Origin: an uncultured Bacteroidales bacterium
Lineage (GTDB): Bacteria > Bacteroidota > Bacteroidia > Bacteroidales > Muribaculaceae
Direction: 5' to 3'
Length of the DNA stretch: 52,821 bases
Assembly (NCBI GenBank): GCA_902785925.1
Contig: CADAAI010000030.1
Coordinates: forward strand, 1-52,821
Shown here: positions 15,722 through 24,938 of the stretch, piece after piece
Layout of the letters: each line of letters begins with the position of its first letter
Position numbering within the stretch: position 1 is the stretch's first letter
Notes under the pieces: generated by a model
Databases searched by the model: none
The model's input: the letters and a program-made list of their open reading frames with translations, nothing else
Told to the model about the DNA's origin: nothing
Program-made: the position numbers and the translations under genes

Positions 15722-18226
15722 TTAGTCGTCAAGGTTGGTCTGCAACCACACGTCGTAGATGAGTGCACCTGCCGAGTTCTCCATGGGTGGTATGTCGTTG
15801 TTGAAATTGGTGTTGTTGAGTTGGCACGCCACAGCTCCTTTAGGTGCATTGGTTTCAGCGCTGAGCACCATGGCAATGTAGCCGTTTTTTATATCAAAGT
15901 ATCTACTTGGAGGTGTTTCTGATGGATAGGCTGTATAGGATGCCGTCTGGCTTGCGCCAAGCTGATAGGTTTTGATGGGATAGCCTGAATAATAGAACTT
16001 GTTGCCTTCGAGAATAAAATCACCTGGATTAACTAAAGTTCCACTGGAATTGTAGTTATATCCACTCATGCTTAATCCATTTTGACTCACTGCGCCAGTG
16101 TAGAGCTGCAGTCCTGCTGATGCTGTATATCTCAGGAATACATTCTTTCCAAATGACCAGTAATAAGTATTATAATTACTGTCTTGTTCATAGAATCCAA
16201 AGGCATCAACATATACAGTGCCGTCCTTGACAAACAATCGGTTGAACAAATAGCGAGACCATGGGTAAAGCGAGAAACTATTGCTGGTTGTGAGTTTGGC
16301 AAGATAACCGGTGGCATCGCCAAGATAAATATAAGGAACTGAGAGTATTTCATCATATACTCCAAAGTTGGAATTAGTACCCACATAATAGAGGTTGCCG
16401 CTGTCGTCGGTGGCGAGGTCATTGATGATGAGACCAGCATCGGTTCTCAACAGAGTCTTGTTCTTATAGACATTGGTGCTCACCCAGTTGTCGCAGTTAT
16501 CGGTATTATTATCCCTAAAGGCCGAAGTGTAGTACACAACATTGTCCTTGGTGACCCACATGTGAGGAATACCTGCTATGTAGCGGGTGGTGCCAGGTTT
16601 CGTATACACGCAATATTTTTTTGAAGCACCGGTAAGGCCGTCTTTATAGGTGTTGAGGTATCCGCCCCCGTGGACACCCGTTCCCTTGAGGATAACAGCA
16701 GTGCCCGAGGCATATTCTGTATAGGAATTTGACACGTCTTTGCGCATCATCACAAAGGCAGTGCTGCCATGCACAATCACTTCGTTGGCACTGGTGTAGC
16801 TTGCTCGTCCGCTCAAGTACATGCTCTTGTCCTCCCAGTTTCGCCACAAGATGGGCTTGTTATCGGCAGTCTTGCCAGCGGTCCACACGGTGGGAGCGAC
16901 CTTGACATTGTAGGTATACACAGTGTTGATATTGTCCTTTGTCTTGAACTTGATGGTGAGCGTGGTGGTGCCTACCTTGTGCGCAACGACACTCACCTGG
17001 TCGTTGCTGTGGTTGACGTCGATAATTCCATTATTTGAGGTTGTGACGCTGGTCATGGTGCCTTGCGAGTCGGAAGTATTTCCATTGTAGGGGCGGAAGA
17101 TGATGTTGGTGCCCACGTTTATGTTGACCTGTTGAGCGCTGGTGCTTGATGCATTGAGCCTGTAGGACTGGCGTTCGTCGTAGTTGTAATATTGCATATA
17201 GAGATCACGGTTCCAGGCATTCTGCCGTGGCGAGTATATGCTGCTCAGGTAACACCCTTGCTTGAGCTCGTCCTGGGTGTAGTTCCAGAAGTAGGCATAC
17301 CCATTGCCTGTGGTGTTGTAGTAGAGCGTTAGCCAGTTGTCGAGGCGAGTTCCTTTTTCCCACACGCCATAGGCATGCCCGCGGTGCTGGCTGTCGATGT
17401 CAATAACTGGTGCGCGGTGGCTTGTCTCAAAAGTGCCATAGGAATAGAATGGCAGCCACGTAATCTTGGTGAGGGCATCGAGGTGTGTCACACTCTCGTA
17501 GAAGTAGTCACCCTCGTAGGCTGCATTCACATCAATTCTCGACACAAAGTGGTAAAGGATGATGTCGTTTATTTTGATATAGAACTTGCCGTTTTTTGGG
17601 ATTACCGTGTAGTTGGCGGCACGGTTCACACATGCCACATCGCCAGTGAGGGGAATGTAGTCATAGTAGGAATTTGACAGATCGGCGTGTTGCACATAGG
17701 CTGCACACAGCGTGCCGCCAATTGTCTTGAAACCTTGCTTGTTGCTGCCGTTCACATCTTGCAGCACCCACTTGCCACCGGCGCGCACCATGGCATATAC
17801 GTTCTGGCAAGCACTAGAACTGCTATAGTCGGGGTCAACAGCAATGAAGATAACGTCTCCCTCGGCCCACTGGTGCAGATTCTCGCCCGAGGTGGAGCCC
17901 GAGTTGGGTGAAAACTCGCTCATCTGAATCACCGAGCCACCAATGCTGCCGCCTCCACCATTGAGCAAGATGTTATAAACTGCTGTGACGTCGGCACTTG
18001 TTACATGTCCGTCGCCGTTCACATCACTGGTGCTGTAGTAAGTGGTGATGCCGTTTAACAGATAGTTGTAGATTACTGTGACATCGGCCGAGTTAACTGC
18101 TTCATCGCAGTTTACATCGCCTACAGGCGTACCTTCATCGATGACGTAGTCGCTTGTGGTGATTGCCATGGCGTTAAAGGAAATCAATGCCATTAAAAAG
18201 GTATAAAATATAGTAATCTTTTTCAT
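15722..18226 (-). CDS. Secreted protein with an N-terminal dockerin-like pair and a BIG2-like Ig domain
   Basis: 834 residues. A signal peptide (MKKITIFYTFLMALISFNAMA) is followed directly by two dockerin type I-like calcium loops, DVNCDEAVNSAD (about 37-48) and DVNGDGHVTSAD (about 69-80), each with the F-helix pattern V..IYNYLL or V..VYNILL. A Gly-rich linker leads to a large region of unknown fold. An Ig-like BIG2-type segment appears about halfway (INVGTNIIF...VSVVAHKVGTTTLTIKF). The last half is rich in Tyr, Asn and Trp and may be a beta-propeller. Dockerins normally bind cohesins; no cohesin is in this window. The protein is likely exported and surface or periplasmic. It has its own promoter and terminator. 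Substrate unknown. Confidence 0.8.
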   Translation of the reverse strand: MKKITIFYTFLMALISFNAMAITTSDYVIDEGTPVGDVNCDEAVNSADVTVIYNYLLNGITTYYSTSDVNGDGHVTSADVTAVYNILLNGGGGSIGGSVIQMSEFSPNSGSTSGENLHQWAEGDVIFIAVDPDYSSSSACQNVYAMVRAGGKWVLQDVNGSNKQGFKTIGGTLCAAYVQHADLSNSYYDYIPLTGDVACVNRAANYTVIPKNGKFYIKINDIILYHFVSRIDVNAAYEGDYFYESVTHLDALTKITWLPFYSYGTFETSHRAPVIDIDSQHRGHAYGVWEKGTRLDNWLTLYYNTTGNGYAYFWNYTQDELKQGCYLSSIYSPRQNAWNRDLYMQYYNYDERQSYRLNASSTSAQQVNINVGTNIIFRPYNGNTSDSQGTMTSVTTSNNGIIDVNHSNDQVSVVAHKVGTTTLTIKFKTKDNINTVYTYNVKVAPTVWTAGKTADNKPILWRNWEDKSMYLSGRASYTSANEVIVHGSTAFVMMRKDVSNSYTEYASGTAVILKGTGVHGGGYLNTYKDGLTGASKKYCVYTKPGTTRYIAGIPHMWVTKDNVVYYTSAFRDNNTDNCDNWVSTNVYKNKTLLRTDAGLIINDLATDDSGNLYYVGTNSNFGVYDEILSVPYIYLGDATGYLAKLTTSNSFSLYPWSRYLFNRLFVKDGTVYVDAFGFYEQDSNYNTYYWSFGKNVFLRYTASAGLQLYTGAVSQNGLSMSGYNYNSSGTLVNPGDFILEGNKFYYSGYPIKTYQLGASQTASYTAYPSETPPSRYFDIKNGYIAMVLSAETNAPKGAVACQLNNTNFNNDIPPMENSAGALIYDVWLQTNLDD

Positions 18227-18264
18227 ATTTATGATGGTTTAGTTAGTATTTATAGTTTCGATTG

Positions 18265-18292
18265 CAAATTTAATAAATAATTAAATTACAAG
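18265..18292 (-). promoter_or_regulatory. Promoter of the dockerin-protein gene
   Basis: Minus strand: TTG at 18292-18290, 17 bases, then TAAATTTG at 18272-18265. It lies 39 bases before the start codon. Confidence 0.6.
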
Positions 18293-18416
18293 CAAGAAAA
18301 TCTTTCTTAACATTAATTTTGTAAATAAATTATCGCAGTATGCATTAAAATTGCTAAATTCGCAGTTTAAATATTATAAGGGGCTTGTAAGGGCCCGCAA
18401 CTAAAGAGTAAATGAC

Positions 18417-19139
18417 ATGAAACCTATAACTAATATTCTATTACTTATTACACTTGTGGCTTATGTTTTTCTGCCACTCTTTGAGATATCACTCGTGGGA
18501 AATCTCACGGGTCTGCAATTCACGGCTAGCATGATAACCGCCAATCTGGGAGCCTGGTACACGGTGTTCTCGTTATTGCCATTTGTAGCAATTTTTCTTG
18601 CAATAGGGTTTAACTGCCTGAAAAATCGCTATTGGGGGATATTGGTGGCATTGCTTATTTTTGTTGTGATTTATTTCTTTGCATCGCTAACTACAGTGTT
18701 TCAAGGGTTCTCGCTCGTTCATGACCCCGAAGTGGTGCCCGATACCGAAATGGGTGAGGGCTTGCCCATTGTTGGTGTGGGAATCGGCTTTTATGTGAGC
18801 GTGGTATTCATTGTGCTGGCATTTATCTCGGCGCTGGTGTCGCTCATGCCATTCAAGTTTAACAAGAAGCTAGAAGAAAGAATCGACAACCGCATTGGCA
18901 AGGGGTTTGAGTCGAGCAAAAAGCATATTTCAAAGGTGGGTCATGGCATCCATGACGAGTTCCACAAGATTGGAAAACACACCAAGCACGAAAAGTGTGA
19001 AAATATTACTGCTCAGAATGATGTGCAGAATAATGTGGAGCAAGCGCCACAACCATCCATCGACCCAGAGGATGAGTCAAGATTTATGCCACAGCAGCAT
19101 AGCGACGACGAGAAATACAGCGACTATATGCCCAAATAA
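18417..19139 (+). CDS. Four-helix membrane protein with a His/Lys-rich cytoplasmic tail
   Basis: 240 residues, no family recognised. Four hydrophobic segments are visible (about 7-25, 43-64, 70-95 and 119-148), then a soluble tail of about 90 residues. The tail holds a basic, His-rich stretch (KKHISKVGHGIHDEFHKIGK, then HTKHEKCEN) and ends in an acidic, Gln/His-rich part. By length and charge the tail should be cytoplasmic. The antiporter gene starts 35 bases downstream on the same strand, so the two are likely co-transcribed, and the protein could be an accessory or metal/pH-sensing partner; this is inference from position only. Confidence 0.6.
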   Translation: MKPITNILLLITLVAYVFLPLFEISLVGNLTGLQFTASMITANLGAWYTVFSLLPFVAIFLAIGFNCLKNRYWGILVALLIFVVIYFFASLTTVFQGFSLVHDPEVVPDTEMGEGLPIVGVGIGFYVSVVFIVLAFISALVSLMPFKFNKKLEERIDNRIGKGFESSKKHISKVGHGIHDEFHKIGKHTKHEKCENITAQNDVQNNVEQAPQPSIDPEDESRFMPQQHSDDEKYSDYMPK

Positions 19140-19174
19140 AGTGACTGTGCGACAATCGACAACTGCATTTCTTT

Positions 19175-21412
19175 ATGGATGAGGTTCAAATACAAAATTT
19201 GATATATGATTTAGCTCTGATTCTTACACTAGGGGCTGCAGCAACGATCATTTTCAAGTTGCTCAAGCAACCAGTGGTGCTCGGCTACATTGTTGCAGGC
19301 TTTATTGCTAGTCCACATTTTTCATTTGTTCCTTCGGTGGGAAACGGAGAGAACATAGAGTTCTGGGCACAGATTGGTATCATTGTGCTGTTGTTCTCGT
19401 TGGGACTAGAGTTTAGTTTCAAGAAACTCATTAATGCAGGGGGTAGTGCCATATCAACAGCACTGATTATTGTGCTAGGCATGATGGGCACAGGTTTTGT
19501 CGTGGGCAAGAGTATGGGGTTTACAACGGTCAATAGCATCTTTCTGGGTGCCATGCTCTCGATGTCGTCGACCACTATCATCCTCAAGGCATTGACCGAC
19601 CTCAATCTTCGCCAGCGGCGTTTTGTGCCGGGTGTGTTTGCGGTTCTTATTGTTGAGGACCTGTTTGCAGTGGTAATGATGGTTATATTGTCATCGATTG
19701 CCATCAACAATACTGTGTCGGGCGGCGAGATGGTGAAAAGTATCTTGCAATTAGGATTCTTCTTGATAATCTGGTTTGTGGTGGGAGTATTTCTCATTCC
19801 AACCCTTTTCAGGCGATTGCGACTAGTGATAAGCGATGAGATGATGCTCATAATTGCTATGGGACTGTGCTTCCTGATGGCGATTTTTTCGGTCGAGAGT
19901 GGTTTCTCATTAGCATTGGGAGCATTTGTCATGGGGTCGATTCTTGCTGGTACTCCCGATGCTGAGCGAATTGAGCGAGTTGTGAAACCTGTGAAAGACC
20001 TTTTCGGTGCTGTTTTCTTCATTTCGGTGGGCATGATGGTCGACCCTCAGGTGATAGTGCAGTATGCAGGCATGATAACGTTGCTATCGGTAGTGGTGAT
20101 TGTGGGTATGATTATATTTGGTACAACTGGTATGCTTGCTGCTGGTCAGCCTCTTCGCATTGCTATGGAGAGCGGATTCAGCCTCACGCAGATAGGCGAG
20201 TTCTCGTTTATTATTGCCACCTTGGGCACTACTCTAGGCGTGCTCGACGAGAGCATTTATCCAATCATTGTGACGGTGAGTGTCATCACAACCTTTACAA
20301 CACCGTTTTTCATTAAGAGTGCACTGCCTTGTTACAAATTTGTTGAGAAGCGCCTTCCCAAGAGGTGGAATACCCTTCTTGAGGGATACAGCAAGACAGC
20401 AAGCGCCGATGTCAAGCCTTCGCTACGAAACATGTGGGTTAAAATAGTAAAGCGTCATGCCACACGATTGGTTCTTTACTCGGCAGTAATTGTAGCTTCC
20501 ATATTCCTGTTGCGTTCCTATCTCATTCCTTTGGTAATCAATATGCTTGAGAAGGTGATGAGTCACAATCTGGCGGTGCTCATCAGTATTGTTGGTTCGC
20601 TACTGTTGCTATCTCCATTCTTCTATGCTATAATCACTCCAAGCTTTACCCGTAAGGAGAAAAAACTGTTTGCCAGCGAGGGAAGCCTTGTGGTGATGCC
20701 ACGAGTGGTGATGATGCTTGTGGGTGGGATGCTCATGCTTGCTTTTATCAACTCGCTGCTCTATGGTTTTTATTCAAGTATTACATCGGAATTTGTGTCT
20801 TTAATATATTTTGCGGCTCTTCTATTGTTATTGGCACCCATGGCTCGCAAGCAGCTCGATAATGTTGAGAAACGATTCATCAGCAACGTGAATGAACGTG
20901 AGAACCGACGCACAGGCAAGGACAACAATTTGGTGAGCGACATGCACTTAGCCTATATGACTGTGGGTAATGATTGCCCCTTCGTGGGCCAACGACTCAA
21001 GAATACTGACTTGCGACGCAAATATGGCGTTAATGTTGTTGCCATCTTGCGTAACTCAGTGCGATATAGCATCCCAACGGGCAATATGCGAATCTTCCCA
21101 GGGGATTTGATTGGTGTGATAGGTACTGATGAACAAATTCAGACCTTACTTCCGTTGCTTGAAGCCAATAGCACACCTCCTGCCAACACTAGCGGTGAGG
21201 TGAAGTTCACTCATTTTGCTCTTAGCGAGAAATCCCCTCTAATTGGTAAGCGTCTGGGCGACACAAGTTTGCGTGAGGACTATAAATCGATGATTGTGGC
21301 GGTTGAGCATGGCGAAGACAATTTCCTTTCGCCTACACCCGACATGGTGTTTGAAGTTGGCGACATCTTATGGATAGTTGGCGACACTACCCTTATGAAA
21401 CGACTTAGATAA
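19175..21412 (+). CDS. Cation:proton antiporter, CPA2 (KefB-like) family, with two TrkA-C domains
   Basis: 745 residues. The first ~400 form a Na+/H+ exchanger-type membrane domain of about a dozen helices (LKQPVVLGYIVAGFIASP, GLEFSFKKL, FFISVGMMVDPQV). A further membrane part of two to four helices follows at about 430-560. The C-terminus has two RCK_C/TrkA-C type domains: about 590-660 (CPFVGQRLKNTDLRRKYGVN ... GDLIGVIGTDEQ) and about 675-745 (SPLIGKRLGDTSLREDY ... GDILWIVGD). There is no TrkA-N (Rossmann NAD-binding) domain, so it differs from E. coli KefB/KefC. It should exchange K+ or Na+ for protons across the inner membrane, gated by a ligand binding TrkA-C. Ion specificity cannot be read from the sequence. 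Confidence 0.9.
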   Translation: MDEVQIQNLIYDLALILTLGAAATIIFKLLKQPVVLGYIVAGFIASPHFSFVPSVGNGENIEFWAQIGIIVLLFSLGLEFSFKKLINAGGSAISTALIIVLGMMGTGFVVGKSMGFTTVNSIFLGAMLSMSSTTIILKALTDLNLRQRRFVPGVFAVLIVEDLFAVVMMVILSSIAINNTVSGGEMVKSILQLGFFLIIWFVVGVFLIPTLFRRLRLVISDEMMLIIAMGLCFLMAIFSVESGFSLALGAFVMGSILAGTPDAERIERVVKPVKDLFGAVFFISVGMMVDPQVIVQYAGMITLLSVVVIVGMIIFGTTGMLAAGQPLRIAMESGFSLTQIGEFSFIIATLGTTLGVLDESIYPIIVTVSVITTFTTPFFIKSALPCYKFVEKRLPKRWNTLLEGYSKTASADVKPSLRNMWVKIVKRHATRLVLYSAVIVASIFLLRSYLIPLVINMLEKVMSHNLAVLISIVGSLLLLSPFFYAIITPSFTRKEKKLFASEGSLVVMPRVVMMLVGGMLMLAFINSLLYGFYSSITSEFVSLIYFAALLLLLAPMARKQLDNVEKRFISNVNERENRRTGKDNNLVSDMHLAYMTVGNDCPFVGQRLKNTDLRRKYGVNVVAILRNSVRYSIPTGNMRIFPGDLIGVIGTDEQIQTLLPLLEANSTPPANTSGEVKFTHFALSEKSPLIGKRLGDTSLREDYKSMIVAVEHGEDNFLSPTPDMVFEVGDILWIVGDTTLMKRLR

Positions 21413-21486
21413 TTTTAAAACAAGGTGTTTCTTAAAAACCAATCTTAATCCTCTTTTCCCCTTTTCTAATAATGTTTCATCAAGAA

Positions 21487-21516
21487 TTGGCGTTTAAAAA
21501 AAGTTTTGTACCTTTG
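21487..21516 (+). promoter_or_regulatory. Promoter abutting the propeptide-like gene
   Basis: TTG at 21487-21489, 19 bases, then TACCTTTG at 21509-21516. The ATG is at 21521, only 5 bases after the box, so the mRNA would be leaderless or nearly so. Confidence 0.75.
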
Positions 21517-21520
21517 CAAC

Positions 21521-21874
21521 ATGATGAAACGCATTATTATATTATCGTTAATTTGTACAGTTTTGGCACTGGCCATTGATGCTCGCGTTATTAGGCCGAT
21601 AAGGCCCAGGCCAGAACAAGATCAGCCAGGTAAGCCACCCAAGCTTCACAGCGACAATACTCTTATCATTCTCTATGATGGCAAGAGCGGAAAAAAGTCA
21701 CTAATGAAGGCCGTCAAGAAATATGGCGCTACTGTTATTTACGAATACAAGACTTTCGACTCAATCGCCATCAGGTTGCCCGAAGGCAAGAACGTTGATG
21801 AGGCTAAGGAGTACTTTGAGAAAGTGAAAGGCGTTATCCAAGTGAACTACGACCGAATCATGCATCTAATGTAA
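21521..21874 (+). CDS. Stand-alone subtilase-propeptide-like (I9/fervidolysin N-pro type) secreted protein
   Basis: 117 residues. A signal peptide (MMKRIIILSLICTVLALAIDA) is followed by a proline-rich linker (RPIRPRPEQDQPGKPPK) and one ~70-residue domain: NTLIILYDGKSGKKSLMKAV, KKYGATVIYEYKTFDSIAIR, LPEGKNVDEAKEYFEKV, then G-I-QVNYDR. This order and spacing match the propeptide/inhibitor I9-like fold at the front of many subtilases. Here the protein ends where a protease would begin, so it may act as a separate inhibitor or chaperone of a protease encoded elsewhere. A TTG 15 bases upstream lies ahead of the -7 box and is rejected as a start; ATG 21524 is an alternative. The stop overlaps the phosphatase ATG (TAATG). 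Confidence 0.65.
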   Translation: MMKRIIILSLICTVLALAIDARVIRPIRPRPEQDQPGKPPKLHSDNTLIILYDGKSGKKSLMKAVKKYGATVIYEYKTFDSIAIRLPEGKNVDEAKEYFEKVKGVIQVNYDRIMHLM

Positions 21875-22356
21875 TGAAAATTAAGGTACTCTTTGTGTGC
21901 TTGGGAAATATCTGCCGGTCACCAGCGGCCGAGGGGGTGTTGCAGCGGCTTGTTGAGGAGCGAAAGTTGTCGCATCGCTTTGAAATTGACTCGGCAGGTA
22001 CCTATAGTGGGCATCGAGGACAACTTCCCGACCCACGCATGCGACGCCATGCAAGTCGTCGCGGATACAACCTCACTCACCGCGCCCGCCCTATTACAAT
22101 TGATGATTTCGAAGACTTTGATATCATAGTGGCGATGGATGAGAGCAACCGTCGCACCCTCATGCACCTAACCGCTTCGCCCGAGCAGCAGGCTAAGATT
22201 GTGATGATGGGCGACTACATTGTAAAATTAAGGGCACACTATGATTATGTTCCCGACCCCTACTATGAAGGTGCTGAGGGATTTGAACTGGTTCTCGACC
22301 TGCTCGAGGATGCCTGTTCCAACTTACTTGAAGAAATAATAAATAGCAAACAATAA
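21874..22356 (+). CDS. Low-molecular-weight protein tyrosine phosphatase
   Basis: 160 residues. The P-loop is VCLGNICRS, with the nucleophile Cys9 and Arg15 (C-x5-R-S), and the general acid lies in the C-terminal DPYYEG. These are all the catalytic residues the family needs to hydrolyse phosphotyrosine or small phosphoesters in the cytoplasm. In other bacteria such enzymes often act with exopolysaccharide tyrosine kinases, but no kinase is nearby. The start codon overlaps the stop of the propeptide-like gene and the GH20 gene begins 4 bases after its stop, so the three are one operon. Confidence 0.93.
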   Translation: MKIKVLFVCLGNICRSPAAEGVLQRLVEERKLSHRFEIDSAGTYSGHRGQLPDPRMRRHASRRGYNLTHRARPITIDDFEDFDIIVAMDESNRRTLMHLTASPEQQAKIVMMGDYIVKLRAHYDYVPDPYYEGAEGFELVLDLLEDACSNLLEEIINSKQ

Positions 22357-22360
22357 AGCA

Positions 22361-24820
22361 ATGAAAAAACAAAGCACAAAAGCTCTGCTTCTTGCAGCAA
22401 TAATGAGTATAACAGCATTTGGAGCTATCGCTCAGTCACCCATCAGCGTGCGATGGGACATGGGGAAGAACGATGCCAAACCAGGTTTCTACAGCTCCAA
22501 GTTTGTGATTAAGAATGTGAGCGGTAATTCGCTGGAAAGCAACTGGATGTTTTTCTTCAACCAGTTCTCAAGGCGATTAGAGCTTGATCCCACATGTCCT
22601 GTTGATATAGAGGAGATTTCCACTACCTATTATCAGGTGAAACCTAACGAGCGATACAGCACTCTTGCGGCTGGTGACTCGCTAGTTATCGACATGATGA
22701 TGAAAGGAAAATTCGTGAACTTATGGTACGCTCCCGCTGGCGGCCACTTGGTGCTCAACGGCGACACAAAGAATCCCATTGCTGTTAAAATCGTGCGCAG
22801 CGAGCTTAATCAACCAGGGCAGTGGAGCGCTACCGATGAATATCCCGATGGCAACAAGGTTTATGCCTTTAATGAGTTGGTGAACAAGGGAGTGGCGAGC
22901 ACTATGCCTTTTGATATTCTTCCCACACCCAAGCAGGTGTTGCTCGACGATAAAGGTGGCGAAGTGAGGATCCCAAACCTTGTGTCGTTCAAGGCTCCAC
23001 CGTTCATGTTGGCACGTAAACAAGACTTTGGAAGGGTGAAGAATTTCCTTTCCAATAATCTCCAGTATCAAGGCATTCATGTGATGGAAGACTGTCCGTT
23101 TGTAATCGAGGCAAGGGTGGACCGTAACATGAGTGAGAATAATGAGTATTACGAGATGGAGGTCACCGATAGCTGCATCGTGATTAACGGAACCACCGAT
23201 ATTGCTGTTCTGAATGGTGCCAAGACCCTTGTTGCTGCTTTGAGTCATAGCAAGCGCAACACGTTGCCTTTGTGCAAGATAGTTGATGAGCCCGACTTGT
23301 CGTATCGTGGTTTTATGGTCGACATCGCCCGCAACTTTTATGGTCTTGACCAAATTAAATGCTTGATTGACCTATTAGCTTTATATAAAATCAATACAAT
23401 TCAGTTCCACTTTGCCGATGATGAGGCATGGCGTGTGGAGATACCCGGATTACCCGAACTCACACAGGTGGCTTCAAGGCGTGGTTGCACGCTTGATGAA
23501 CTAAAAGATGGATATCTTGCACAGATTTTTGATGGCAACGGTAATCCTAATGACCTTAGTCAGAGCGCTAATGGCTATCTCACTCGCGAGCAGTTCATTG
23601 ATTTACTCAAGTATGCCAATGCCCGCGGCATCAAGATAATCCCTGAAATTGACACTCCGGGGCACTCGCGCGCTGCCATTGTGGCGATGAAATATCGTTA
23701 TAACCATCTTGCCGAGAGCAATCTCAAGAAGGCCCAGGAATATATGCTCTGGGATCCAGACGACAAGGGTGGATACAAGTCTATTCAGGCCTATGGCAAC
23801 AATGTGCTCAATCCCGCTATCGAAGGCACTTACCGCTTCCTTGAAAAAGTGGTGAGGGAGTTGGGCAAGATGTATCATTCGGCAGACCTAAAGCTTGATA
23901 TTGTGCACCTGGGTGGCGATGAGGTGGCTAGCGGATGTTGGGACAATAGTCCTGTAGTTAAAGCTCTAATGGCCAAAGAAAAGATGAAAGACACTCACGT
24001 CATGATGGAACACTATATCGACCGCATCAGCGACATGCTCATAAGGAAAGGCATCAAGATTGAAGGCTGGCAAGAGGTGGCATTGAACCACAGTGATGAA
24101 TTCAACAAGCGTGTAGCGCCACGATTTGCTGGCGTTAATGCTTGGAGCACTATTGGAAGTCGAATTGAGGTGCCCTATAAAGTGGCCAATGCCGGTTATC
24201 CCACCATTTTGTCGAATGTGGATAACTTCTATATGGACATGGGCTACAGTTGGCACCAATATGAGCAAGGATTGCATTGGGGCGGCGCGGTCAACGAGTT
24301 TGATTCTTGGCGTGCCCAACCTTGGAACCTCTATGGCGACAAGGCTGAGGGTAAAACCAAGCTTGTCAAGAGAGAAAACATTATAGGCGTGCAAGCCCAA
24401 CTTTGGGGCGAGACACTGCGACGTTACAGCGAGGTTGAGATGCTGGTGGTTCCAAAGATATTCGGACTCGTTGAGCGAGGATGGAATGCTACTCCAGCGT
24501 GGACTGGTGACGATAATGCAATGGCCCAGGCTCGAGCACAGTATAATGCTAACATAGGCACTTGGGAACTGCCCATGCTGAGCAAGCGAGGCTACAATTT
24601 CCACATTGCACAGCCAGGCATTATCATCAAGGATGGCAACCTGCTTGCCAATGCACAATATTCTCAGGCACAAGTGCGATACACATTTGACGGCAGTGAG
24701 CCCACTCTCGCATCTCCATTGTGGAGTGCTCCAGTGAAAGTGCCTGCAAACTGCAAACTAGTTAAGGCTAAAACGTTCTATTTGGGAAAACAGAGTGTGA
24801 CTACCTATTTGTTTAAATAG
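22361..24820 (+). CDS. Beta-N-acetylhexosaminidase, glycoside hydrolase family 20
   Basis: 819 residues. A signal peptide (ending AFGAIAQ, about residue 25) sends it out of the cytoplasm. The order is: an N-terminal CHB_HEX-like beta domain (ISVRWDMGKND..., about 28-165); a GH20b domain (about 185-315); the GH20 TIM barrel from about 318 (YRGFMVDIARNF) with the catalytic pair Asp520-Glu521 in HLGGDEVASGCW; and a C-terminal beta domain (VRYTFDGSEP, about 745-819). It should remove terminal GlcNAc or GalNAc from chitobiose-like or host glycans, using substrate-assisted catalysis. It closes the operon with the phosphatase and is followed by a strong terminator. Confidence 0.94.
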   Translation: MKKQSTKALLLAAIMSITAFGAIAQSPISVRWDMGKNDAKPGFYSSKFVIKNVSGNSLESNWMFFFNQFSRRLELDPTCPVDIEEISTTYYQVKPNERYSTLAAGDSLVIDMMMKGKFVNLWYAPAGGHLVLNGDTKNPIAVKIVRSELNQPGQWSATDEYPDGNKVYAFNELVNKGVASTMPFDILPTPKQVLLDDKGGEVRIPNLVSFKAPPFMLARKQDFGRVKNFLSNNLQYQGIHVMEDCPFVIEARVDRNMSENNEYYEMEVTDSCIVINGTTDIAVLNGAKTLVAALSHSKRNTLPLCKIVDEPDLSYRGFMVDIARNFYGLDQIKCLIDLLALYKINTIQFHFADDEAWRVEIPGLPELTQVASRRGCTLDELKDGYLAQIFDGNGNPNDLSQSANGYLTREQFIDLLKYANARGIKIIPEIDTPGHSRAAIVAMKYRYNHLAESNLKKAQEYMLWDPDDKGGYKSIQAYGNNVLNPAIEGTYRFLEKVVRELGKMYHSADLKLDIVHLGGDEVASGCWDNSPVVKALMAKEKMKDTHVMMEHYIDRISDMLIRKGIKIEGWQEVALNHSDEFNKRVAPRFAGVNAWSTIGSRIEVPYKVANAGYPTILSNVDNFYMDMGYSWHQYEQGLHWGGAVNEFDSWRAQPWNLYGDKAEGKTKLVKRENIIGVQAQLWGETLRRYSEVEMLVVPKIFGLVERGWNATPAWTGDDNAMAQARAQYNANIGTWELPMLSKRGYNFHIAQPGIIIKDGNLLANAQYSQAQVRYTFDGSEPTLASPLWSAPVKVPANCKLVKAKTFYLGKQSVTTYLFK

Positions 24821-24849
24821 GGCCACTTGATTAGCCTAGGTTAATACTT

Positions 24850-24882
24850 AAAAATGCTTGGCTTTGCGCCAAGCATTTTTTT
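24850..24882 (+). terminator. Terminator of the GH20 operon
   Basis: Stem ATGCTTGGC / GCCAAGCAT (24854-24862 with 24868-24876), loop TTTGC, extended by A/T pairs and ending in a seven-T run. Confidence 0.9.
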
Positions 24883-24938
24883 GCTCCTGCGCGTGTATAA
24901 AATACTAATCGACCTTTTTTCTCGTTATATTAAATACA

